Of a stretch of 64,000 nucleotides of DNA, positions 42,100 to 50,042 are shown piece by piece. Made by a program: the position numbers and the translations under genes. How positions within the stretch are numbered: position 1 is the first letter of the stretch; every line of letters starts with the position of its first letter. Origin of the DNA: JBFGFX01 sp965232455 (GTDB lineage: Bacteria; Pseudomonadota; Gammaproteobacteria; Steroidobacterales; Woeseiaceae); assembly GCA_965232455.1 (NCBI GenBank), contig OZ246981.1, forward strand, positions 620,001 to 684,000, written 5' to 3'. The notes under the pieces are model-generated. The model had not been told where the DNA came from. It did no database searches and saw nothing but the letters and a program-made list of their open reading frames with translations.

Positions 42100-43419
42100 G
42101 TGGACAAGATCCGAAAAATACAGGAAATCACTACACCGGCAGGGATCGGCGCACGGGGCGCGGCCATGGACCGGAGAATCGAGAAGAAGACGCCGGTCGG
42201 CCGAAGGCTCGCCCTGGCGGCGGGCGGCGTCTGCGCGCTGTTGGTTGCCTGGTGGATCTTCGACACGATCACCGGCGGCCGATCGCTCAGCGTGAATTCG
42301 CAGCGCATCGCCGTTTCCGATGTGACCGTCGGGTTGTTCGAGGACTTCGTGCCGCTGCGTGGCCGGCTGGTACCCAAGAGCACCGTTTATCTCGACGCCA
42401 TCGAAGGCGGTCGGGTCGAACGGGTGCTGGTCGAGGACGGATCCCTGGTGGAGGCTGGACAGCCGCTGGTCGTTCTATCCAACACGAATCTGCAGCTGGA
42501 GGTTCTCGGCCGGGACGCGGCGGTGACCGAGCAACTCAACAACATGCGCACGATAGAGCTACAGCTCGAACAAAATCGACTTTCACACCGCCGCAACCTG
42601 GTCGAGATCGACTATCAGATAAAGCGGCTCACGCGCGCCATCGAACGGCAGCAGGATCTCGCGTTACGCGATCTCGTTTCCCAATCGGTCGTCGACGAAT
42701 TGCAGGACGAACTGGACTATTACGTCGAGCGTCGCGATGTGACGCTGATAAGCCAGGATACCGATGCGCGGATGCAGGAAGAGCAGCTCAGGCAGTTGCG
42801 CGCCGCGGGGAAACAACTCGAGGCCAGTCTGGCGTTTGCGCGCCAGAACATCGATGACCTGAACGTGACGGCGCCGATCGCCGGGAAACTCTCCGGATTC
42901 AACGTCGAGGTCGGGCAATCCATCGAGCGGGGCGGGCGTCTCGGGCAGATCGACGATCCCGACGATTACAAGCTGAACGTCCGCATCGATGAGTTCTACC
43001 TGGACAGAGTCGACCTGCAGCAACGGGCCATCGCGGATCAAAACGGCCGCGACCTGGAGATGTTCGTCTCGAAGATCTATCCGCAGGTCAACGACGGCCA
43101 GTTCGAGGTCGACATGGCCCTGACCGAGGATCCCGAAGGGCTGCGACGCGGCCAGACGATCCAGATCCGGCTCACGCTTGGCGACAACAACGAGGCGACG
43201 CTGATCCCCAACGGTTCCTTCTACCAGGAAACCGGCGGCAACTGGATCTTCGTCGTGTCGCCCGACGGCAGCGAGGCGGTCAGGCGGAGCGTGCGGCTGG
43301 GCAGGCGCAACACCGATTATGTCGAAGTGCTCGACGGGCTGGACCCCGGCGAGCGGGTCATTACGTCACCGTATACGGGTTTCGTCGACATGCAAAGGTT
43401 GACGTTGAGCGCCGACTGA
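42100..43419 (+). CDS. HlyD/RND-type periplasmic adaptor of an ABC exporter
   Basis: 439 residues from GTG 42100; an ATG at 42166 (MDRRIEKKTPVGRR) is a good alternative since this sequence is the usual beginning in such adaptors. One membrane helix (about 52-68 in the longer form), then a biotinyl-lipoyl-like half (LDAIEGGRVERVLVEDGSLVEAGQPL), a long alpha-hairpin with coiled-coil character (about 150-255), the second lipoyl half (LNVTAPIAGKLSGFNVEVGQSI) and beta-barrel domain. It would connect the inner-membrane permease to an outer-membrane channel; no TolC gene is in the window. First gene after the sigma-54 promoter. Confidence 0.9.
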   Translation: MDKIRKIQEITTPAGIGARGAAMDRRIEKKTPVGRRLALAAGGVCALLVAWWIFDTITGGRSLSVNSQRIAVSDVTVGLFEDFVPLRGRLVPKSTVYLDAIEGGRVERVLVEDGSLVEAGQPLVVLSNTNLQLEVLGRDAAVTEQLNNMRTIELQLEQNRLSHRRNLVEIDYQIKRLTRAIERQQDLALRDLVSQSVVDELQDELDYYVERRDVTLISQDTDARMQEEQLRQLRAAGKQLEASLAFARQNIDDLNVTAPIAGKLSGFNVEVGQSIERGGRLGQIDDPDDYKLNVRIDEFYLDRVDLQQRAIADQNGRDLEMFVSKIYPQVNDGQFEVDMALTEDPEGLRRGQTIQIRLTLGDNNEATLIPNGSFYQETGGNWIFVVSPDGSEAVRRSVRLGRRNTDYVEVLDGLDPGERVITSPYTGFVDMQRLTLSAD

Positions 43420-43467
43420 CAAAACAGGCCGCGAAGAACCGAACATCCCAACGCAGAGGAAAGCTAA

Positions 43468-44148
43468 ATGTTGAAGTTACACAACCTTTTCAAGATCTAT
43501 CGGACGGACGAGGTCGAAACAGTGGCCTTGAACGGCGTTCATCTGGAGATCGAACAGGGCGATTTCGTCGCTGTGATGGGACCATCCGGTTGCGGCAAGT
43601 CGACGCTGTTGAACATCATCGGCTTGCTCGACAATCCTACCGACGGCGACTACTTCTTTTTTGACGAGAACGTCGCCCGCTATTCGGAGTCGCAACGCAG
43701 CGCAATCCGCAGGAAGAACATCGGTTTCATCTTTCAGAATTTCAACCTGATCGAGGAACTGACGGTTGCGGAGAACATCGAGCTGGCCCTGCTGTATCAT
43801 GGAATGCCCTCCGCCGAGCGCAAGACGCGTCTCGCCCAGGTCATGGACCGCATGGGGATCGCGCACCGTGCAAATCACATGCCGGGACAGCTCTCCGGCG
43901 GGCAGCAGCAGCGAGTTGCGGTCGCGCGCGCGGTCGTCGGCGACCAGCCGCTGATCCTCGCGGACGAGCCGACCGGCAATCTCGACTCGGCCCACGGTCA
44001 AGAGGTCATGGAACTGCTGCAGTCGCTCAACCGCGAGGGCACGACCATCGTAATGGTGACACACTCGCCCGCGCACGCCGATTACGCACACCGCACCGTG
44101 AATCTGTTCGACGGGCACGTCGTCACTGACAACACGCGGGCGGCCTGA
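43468..44148 (+). CDS. ABC transporter ATP-binding protein (MacB/LolD type)
   Basis: 226 residues, a single nucleotide-binding domain: Walker A GPSGCGKST, Q-loop FQNFNLI, signature LSGGQQQR, Walker B LILADEPTGNLDS and switch His in MVTHSPAH. This is the MacB/LolD/FtsE group that works with FtsX-type permeases by mechanotransmission rather than by classic substrate transport. GAGGAAAG precedes the ATG. It is the middle gene of adaptor-ATPase-permease. Confidence 0.95.
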   Translation: MLKLHNLFKIYRTDEVETVALNGVHLEIEQGDFVAVMGPSGCGKSTLLNIIGLLDNPTDGDYFFFDENVARYSESQRSAIRRKNIGFIFQNFNLIEELTVAENIELALLYHGMPSAERKTRLAQVMDRMGIAHRANHMPGQLSGGQQQRVAVARAVVGDQPLILADEPTGNLDSAHGQEVMELLQSLNREGTTIVMVTHSPAHADYAHRTVNLFDGHVVTDNTRAA

Positions 44149-44168
44149 TCCTGCCCCTGGGGAAAGCC

Positions 44169-46595
44169 ATGTTCTGGAACAACATCAAAATCGCGGTTCG
44201 CAACCTGGGTAAACAAAAAGGTTTTGCAATCACGAACATCGCCTGCCTTGCGATCGGCCTGACCGTTTACGTCTTTGGCGGATTGCTGCTGCGTTACGAG
44301 CAAACGCACGACATGTTTTTTGACAATGTCTCGAATATCTACACCATCGGCACCGAGGCATCGCCGGAACTGAACGTCGGCGTCGAGTACCTCGAGGCCA
44401 CATTCTCTGCCGTCGGTCCCATCATCGATGCCGAAATACCCGACGTCGAAATGACGGCAAGAACCATCGCATCGGAGTACCTCCTGCGAGTCGGCTCCGA
44501 GGGGTTCTACCAGTCGACGTATTTCGCCGATCCGACGATCTTGCGGATATTCGACTTCGACTACATCCATGGCGACGAAACGGCTCTGGACGGTGCGAAT
44601 GGCATCGTCATGTCGGAGTCGGCCGCGATCCGGTACTTCGGTCGGACGAACGTGGTCGGTGAAGTGGTCACGTTCGACAATGAATACGACTATTTCGTGT
44701 CCGCGGTGATACGGGACATTCCGATCAACTCGCACTTCAATTCGTCGCCGATACTGGAGGCGGAATTCGACGTCGTGGCGCCGATTCGGGCGCTGACTAC
44801 GATGCGCAACTTCGACGTTGCCGGCGGCTGGAACAACCTGTCGCTCGGCAATATGACCTATGTATTGCTGCCGGATCATCTGGATGCGGCCTGGCTCGAG
44901 GATCAGCTCTCCGGTATTTTCGAGCGCCACGTTCCCGATGAACCCCGTCGCATGATTGCCCGTATGACGGCGAGGCCGCTGCCCCAGGTCAACCTGTCCA
45001 TCTGGGACACGATCGGAATGCCGATGGTGACCATCGTCAAGCTGCTGACGTTCCTGATACTGGTCATTGCCTGCGTCAATTATACGAACCTCGCGACCGC
45101 CCAATCCCTGGGCCGAAGCCGTGAGGTGGGGATGCGCAAGACGATGGGCGCCGAGCGCTGGCAGCTATTGGCGCAGTTTCTCGTGGAGAGCCTCGTCATT
45201 ACGACGATCGCGATGTTGATTGCCGTGGCTGCCCTCGAAATCATCATCCCGTTGTTCAATACGGCAACCGGAAAGCTGATGTTGCTCAACTACCTGCAGA
45301 TACTGCCGTGGCTGGTTGGCACGACCGTGGTTGTTGGTTTGCTGGCCGGGATCTATCCCGCATGGCTGATCACACGAACCAATCCGATCGATGCGCTTCG
45401 GGATATCGCAAGGAAGGGCAAATCGGGTTCACTGATGCGCTCGTCGATGATCGGTGCGCAGTTTGCGATCTCGGCGTTCATGTTGGCGCTTGTCGCCATT
45501 GTGTATATGCAGAACGAACTGGTGAAGGAGAGCAGCTATATTTTTCCCCGTTCGGAGATCTATACGATCGAGCGCCTGCAGGTGGACACCATTCAGAACC
45601 GGCTGGACACGCTGCGCAACGAACTCGAATCGCTGCCGAACGTGAGCAGGGTAGGGTATTCCGCGCAAGTGCCGTTCGAGCAGAGCAACTCGGCGCGGAT
45701 CATCACCACGCAGCCGGGAGACGAGGCGTCCGAATACCAAATGCAGGTTCTGCGGATGGCGCCGGAATTCCTGGATGCCTACGACATCCCCGTGCTTGCC
45801 GGCCGCAACCTCAACCGCGACATCGCCAATGACGTTTATACGGAAGACAGCGAATCGATCAATGTGCTGATCAACGAGATGACGCTGGACAAGTACAACA
45901 TTTCCAGCCCCGAGGAGGCGTTGGGTTTTCGTTTTTACGATGCCGACGAGGACGACTCGCTGCGCGATTACGTCGTAGTGGGCGTCGTGCCGACGCAGAA
46001 CATCACGGGTATATTCAACCCCGAAAAACCGTGGATGTATTTTTACGCGCCCGAAGCGATGAGGATCGGCTCCGTTCGCATCGAGGGCGGCAGCATCATT
46101 AACACTCTTCAGGAGATCGAAGACGTCTGGGACCGCGTCATACCGGAGTATCCGATCCAGGGCCGGTTTCTCGATGAAACGTTCGACGAGGTGTACTCGA
46201 TCCTGAAATACATGAACGTGGCGCTGGCGGGGTTTGCGTTTGTCGCGCTGTCGCTCGCGCTGATCGGCCTGTTCGGTCTGGCCGCCTTCATGGCGGCGCA
46301 GCGAACCAAGGAAATCGGTGTCCGCAAGGTGCTTGGCGCCAACACCCTGCAAATCGCCCGCCTGCTGGTCTGGCAGTTCTCCAAACCGGTCATGTGGGCG
46401 CTGGCCGTCGCCTTGCCCGCAGCGTTTTTTGCGTCGCAGGTTTATCTGAACTTCTTTTCCGAGCGCATCGCAGCGCCGGTGCTCATCCTGCTGGTCGCGG
46501 GCGCCGTGGCGGTCATGCTGGCCTGGGGAACGATTGCCGGGCACGCAATTCGTATTGCTCGCTCGAACCCGATTTTGGCGCTCCGTTACGATTGA
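44169..46595 (+). CDS. FtsX/MacB-like ABC permease, double-length
   Basis: 808 residues with two FtsX-type permease units in one chain. Each has a membrane helix (21-41 and about 425-450), a large MacB-like periplasmic domain, and three helices: about 285-405 (motif GRSREVGMRKTMGAERWQL) and about 690-800 (AQRTKEIGVRKVLGANTLQIA). The repeated E-x-G-x-R-K-x-x-G-A motif contacts the ATPase. Such long permeases are common in Bacteroidetes-like and gammaproteobacterial export operons. It probably exports a peptide, lipid or antimicrobial compound with the adaptor and ATPase just upstream (20 bp). Substrate unknown. Confidence 0.92.
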   Translation: MFWNNIKIAVRNLGKQKGFAITNIACLAIGLTVYVFGGLLLRYEQTHDMFFDNVSNIYTIGTEASPELNVGVEYLEATFSAVGPIIDAEIPDVEMTARTIASEYLLRVGSEGFYQSTYFADPTILRIFDFDYIHGDETALDGANGIVMSESAAIRYFGRTNVVGEVVTFDNEYDYFVSAVIRDIPINSHFNSSPILEAEFDVVAPIRALTTMRNFDVAGGWNNLSLGNMTYVLLPDHLDAAWLEDQLSGIFERHVPDEPRRMIARMTARPLPQVNLSIWDTIGMPMVTIVKLLTFLILVIACVNYTNLATAQSLGRSREVGMRKTMGAERWQLLAQFLVESLVITTIAMLIAVAALEIIIPLFNTATGKLMLLNYLQILPWLVGTTVVVGLLAGIYPAWLITRTNPIDALRDIARKGKSGSLMRSSMIGAQFAISAFMLALVAIVYMQNELVKESSYIFPRSEIYTIERLQVDTIQNRLDTLRNELESLPNVSRVGYSAQVPFEQSNSARIITTQPGDEASEYQMQVLRMAPEFLDAYDIPVLAGRNLNRDIANDVYTEDSESINVLINEMTLDKYNISSPEEALGFRFYDADEDDSLRDYVVVGVVPTQNITGIFNPEKPWMYFYAPEAMRIGSVRIEGGSIINTLQEIEDVWDRVIPEYPIQGRFLDETFDEVYSILKYMNVALAGFAFVALSLALIGLFGLAAFMAAQRTKEIGVRKVLGANTLQIARLLVWQFSKPVMWALAVALPAAFFASQVYLNFFSERIAAPVLILLVAGAVAVMLAWGTIAGHAIRIARSNPILALRYD

Positions 46596-46684
46596 TCAGA
46601 AGAAGCGCCGGGTTTTCGTGTTGGCCAGTCATTTGCCTTCCACACCCGCTGACCGCTGATACGCTCACGGCGGATTGCAGCGGG

Positions 46685-47638
46685 TCAGTCGGCGTCTGCG
46701 GACCACGGCATGGTCAGCATCGCGAAGCCGTCGATTCTCGGCTTGTTAACGTCGCGAATGTATCGCGCATCGGCAATGACGACCGACCGCACCCCCTCTT
46801 CCGTCACGATGACGGAGTACGGGAAGCGCGCCCAATGGAGAAACCGGCGTCCATCGATCGATTGTTTCGCGCGTTCGAGAATAGCCGGGTCTCCCTTTTT
46901 GACCGCAAGCCCGTCATCCTGAAACCTTGCTCCCGCCGTGACGTCGAACGAACCGAAGCGGTATTCGTCCGCGTATTCCAGGACGATTTCCCGGCGCAGC
47001 GGAGTGATCGGTACCGGCGACGCCAACAGGCGCAGCGGCGGATCGTCAGCCTGTGCCTGAAGTGCGGCCTGTTCGGCGGACTTCGTGATCCCGAAATTCA
47101 TGCCCATATAGGCAACGATTGCCATCAGGGCGACGCTGGCGGGGCGTGCAAACCAGCGCGGATTGCCGCTTGCCGCAAATCGCGTCGCGACGAGGCCGGC
47201 GATCAATACCAGCCAGACGATCCAGTCGATGATGAACAGGGTATCGCCGTAATACCACTGGTCCACGACCGGCATGAGCCAGCGCATGCCGTAGGTATTC
47301 ATCCAGTCGAGTGCCGGGTGCGTCGCAACGCCGATTGCCGAAAGTATCAGCAGCCAGCGAAACGATGCTGGCGGGTCCGATTCACGGCCGGGCCGAAGGC
47401 GACTCCAGCCGGCGACCAGCAGCGCCAGCAGGATGGGCAGAACAATGAGCGCCGGTATGCCGTGCGTCACTCCGCGTCGGAAGGCGTATGACGCAGCGCC
47501 GCCCATGAAGTGGGCAACAACGTCGATGTCGGGCAAATTCGCCGCGATGATCAGCGTTGCGCGCCCGTAGCGCGTCTTTTTTTCCAAGCCGGTGCAACCG
47601 AGTGATGCGCCAACCAGCGTGTGACAAATTGGGTCCAT
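46685..47638 (-). CDS. YdjM/YbcI-type membrane-bound metal-dependent hydrolase-like protein
   Basis: 317 residues. N-terminal half carries the pattern of the YdjM (DUF457) family: HTLVGASLG, NLPDIDV, RRGVTHG and HPALDWMNTYG, with conserved His/Asp that could bind metal, and about five membrane helices up to residue 195. A C-terminal soluble part (200-317) follows. Family members in E. coli are inner-membrane proteins regulated by LexA, of unknown activity. No LexA box is evident upstream. It converges with the export operon; its gene stands alone. Confidence 0.8.
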   Translation of the reverse strand: MDPICHTLVGASLGCTGLEKKTRYGRATLIIAANLPDIDVVAHFMGGAASYAFRRGVTHGIPALIVLPILLALLVAGWSRLRPGRESDPPASFRWLLILSAIGVATHPALDWMNTYGMRWLMPVVDQWYYGDTLFIIDWIVWLVLIAGLVATRFAASGNPRWFARPASVALMAIVAYMGMNFGITKSAEQAALQAQADDPPLRLLASPVPITPLRREIVLEYADEYRFGSFDVTAGARFQDDGLAVKKGDPAILERAKQSIDGRRFLHWARFPYSVIVTEEGVRSVVIADARYIRDVNKPRIDGFAMLTMPWSADAD

Positions 47639-47744
47639 CGGTGTCCGGCCCGTTCTGGTTCTTGGGCGGAGTGTACTTATTTATCCTCGCCCGCGACATG
47701 GGCGGTAACAAATCCGTAATTCGGCCCCAGGGTGCGTCCAGAAT

Positions 47745-47771
47745 AAAAAACCCCGCACGCGAGGTGCGGGG
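47745..47771 (-). terminator. Intrinsic terminator of the DUF4382 lipoprotein gene
   Basis: On the minus strand CCCCGCAC-CTCGC-GTGCGGGG is followed by TTTTTTATTC. It lies about 75 bp beyond the stop of the lipoprotein gene and upstream of the YdjM-like gene. Confidence 0.8.
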
Positions 47772-47846
47772 CTGGAGCCAATGGCGCCGGTTCCGGGGGA
47801 GGGGAAGACCCGGCGATGTCAGAGGGTTGCCAATGACGCCTTCAAA

Positions 47847-49754
47847 TCAGGGCTCCAAAAGGTGTACACCGATCTTTCGCGCCGAAAACGTGTTGCTCGC
47901 ACGGTCGTAGGTGCCGCGGGCGTACATCGATCGAGCCAACGAGCCGGCGCCGAGTTCGTTCGCCAGGGCGTTCGTGAAGTCGTCGAAGTCCGCAAAGAGC
48001 TGCACGCTGTCGGTGGTCTTGACGACGAACAGTTCGCGGCCCGTCCCGCCAGGTGCGATCAGGGTGTTCGAGTCGAGCGCCGTAAGGTCGATCAGGACGG
48101 GGCCCTGTTTGATGTAGTGGCGCTGGTCGATATCCGGGTTCTGATTGTCGAGCAACAACCCCCCGCCGTCGACCATCACGAATGGCGCGGCGGTGCCCTC
48201 AGCTCCCCAGCCAACGCCCAGTGAACTGCGCACGTCCGAATAGTCGATGACGGTTCTGCCCTCGAAGTCCGGCGGAGCTGCGCCGAAGGCGTTCGGGAAA
48301 CCCCAGACGACCACCGGCTGGTCCGATGCCTGTGTATCCATCAGCAGGCTGCCGGTCGATACCTCGTAATTGTTCGGGTCGGCGTCCGTGTCAACGCTGA
48401 GCCCCGTGCCGCTGAACTCGAAGTTCTCGACCCGTTTCCGGTCGATGCTGTGCAATTCGATGTCTACCTGCCCGGGTACGATAGTATTCACGATGCCGGC
48501 GAGGTGGGTAACGTGCATTCGCACTGCGCCCGCAGTTGCATCCACCGAAATGCCCTCGGCGTCCGTCGTAAGCTCGCCGCGTACCGAAACCCTCTGGCCA
48601 ACGGAGATGGCATCCGTGCCGACCTCGCCGTCAACGGTCGTCTTGAACACGGCCGTGTCCGGGCCAATCGTTACCGTGACGTCGTCATAAAAGTACGGGC
48701 GGAGGCCACGCTGGAATACCGTGCCGCCACGTATCGTCAGGGTGTCGCCGACACGCGAGATCACGTTGCCTCTGATGCCGTCGGTATCGCTGCCCGGAAT
48801 GCTGCTGCCGGCAAGCACGATGTCCGCCGTGAACGCCTTCTCCGCCACGTCCAGGGTGCCCTGCGCGACGGTCAGCGTGCCTTCACCGGCGCCGGTCAGC
48901 GCGCGTAAGCCCTCGATTCCGCTGAACGGTTCACCATTGACCTCGAACTCGGTGTCGTCCGTGACGTTGACCTTGGCCCGGCCAAAATCGTTTGCACGGT
49001 CATGGAAGGGTCGGACCGCGACGGTGTAGGACATGTCCGCTTCATCGGCTTCGACAAAAAGGCCTCGTACGCGGATGTCTTTCTCGTCCACGCGATCGAT
49101 TTCGGCGACGATGAACGGTTCCGCCACCGCAATCGCGGGCGTCGGTACGACGTCAACCGTGTGCGATGCTTCCAGATCGAAGTCCAGAGTCAACAAAGAC
49201 GCGCGTCCGCGCGTGATCAGCAGCCTGTCCCGGTCCGACAAGCGGATGTTCAGCGTCGCCTCGCCGAGCGCGACGCCGTCCGTGTCGACGACCGTTGCCG
49301 CCTTCGAGTCTTCGCCGCTTTCGACGAAGATATCCGCATCCGAGTAGTCGAGGGTGATCGAACCGGCAACGTACACACCCGGTTGAACCGTCGCAGAGAG
49401 GACAAATTCCGTCAGGTCGACGTATTGGCTAAAGTCGATTCGTGTGCGCGCGGGCAACGTTTCGATGATCGCGCCGTTGGCCTTTTGGAGCTGAATCGAG
49501 ACGACGTCGACGGTGTAACTGTCAAAATCGCCGTCGGCGTCGGTCAGACCGACGATCAGCGTGCCGCATTCGTCCGCGGTCGCCGGGTCCGCCGGAATAC
49601 AGGTCGCGGCGCCCGTTACAGGGTCCGCGTTGTTGGCCGTGCCGGCGCCGCCACCGCAGGCGGTCAACAGCAGTGAGGCGACAAGCAGCGACAAGCATGT
49701 CCCTGGCGCCGCGCTTGTAACACCGCCGGTGTGGCGGTCGGTCGAAACTTTCAT
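47847..49754 (-). CDS. DUF4382 / DUF5666 lipoprotein
   Basis: 635 residues from ATG 49754 with GGAGAA upstream; the frame begins six codons earlier. Signal peptide with lipobox LLTAC-GGG, so it is lipidated at Cys near residue 33; no Asp at +2, so the outer membrane is likely. Residues about 60-200 match DUF4382 (GTLIVGLTDADGDFDSYTVDVVSIQL), and about 330-430 resemble the OB-like DUF5666 repeats (GDTLTIRGGTVF...VGQRVSVRGEL). Both are of unknown function and often found together. The rest is Ca-binding-like acidic beta structure. No neighbouring gene suggests a role. Confidence 0.85.
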   Translation of the reverse strand: MKVSTDRHTGGVTSAAPGTCLSLLVASLLLTACGGGAGTANNADPVTGAATCIPADPATADECGTLIVGLTDADGDFDSYTVDVVSIQLQKANGAIIETLPARTRIDFSQYVDLTEFVLSATVQPGVYVAGSITLDYSDADIFVESGEDSKAATVVDTDGVALGEATLNIRLSDRDRLLITRGRASLLTLDFDLEASHTVDVVPTPAIAVAEPFIVAEIDRVDEKDIRVRGLFVEADEADMSYTVAVRPFHDRANDFGRAKVNVTDDTEFEVNGEPFSGIEGLRALTGAGEGTLTVAQGTLDVAEKAFTADIVLAGSSIPGSDTDGIRGNVISRVGDTLTIRGGTVFQRGLRPYFYDDVTVTIGPDTAVFKTTVDGEVGTDAISVGQRVSVRGELTTDAEGISVDATAGAVRMHVTHLAGIVNTIVPGQVDIELHSIDRKRVENFEFSGTGLSVDTDADPNNYEVSTGSLLMDTQASDQPVVVWGFPNAFGAAPPDFEGRTVIDYSDVRSSLGVGWGAEGTAAPFVMVDGGGLLLDNQNPDIDQRHYIKQGPVLIDLTALDSNTLIAPGGTGRELFVVKTTDSVQLFADFDDFTNALANELGAGSLARSMYARGTYDRASNTFSARKIGVHLLEP

Positions 49755-50042
49755 GCTTTTCTCCTTTCCCAAAGCGTCTGGTTCATCGCTATAACGCCAG
49801 CTAAGCGCAGCGGTTGACCCGGGAACGGCGATCGAGCGTCGCCTGCCGCGGGATTGGGAAAATGCGATCAGCAGAACAATAAAAAATACAGTTACTTATC
49901 TTGTATTCTTCCTATGACGTGTCAAAATGTAGGCGTTACGCAAGGAAGTTCCACGGGTAGTCCGCGATACGACAACCGCTGCCCGTTAAAATGTGGTGAG
50001 CTACACTCAAATGTATGCACCTATTGCGGTAATGCTGAACCC

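Noticed and set aside
45429..46544. 371-codon minus-strand frame
   Set aside because: Antisense to the FtsX-like permease; His/Arg-rich composition.
46394..47491. 365-codon + strand frame
   Set aside because: Overlaps the end of the permease gene and is antisense to the YdjM-like gene; basic, repeat-free and motif-free.
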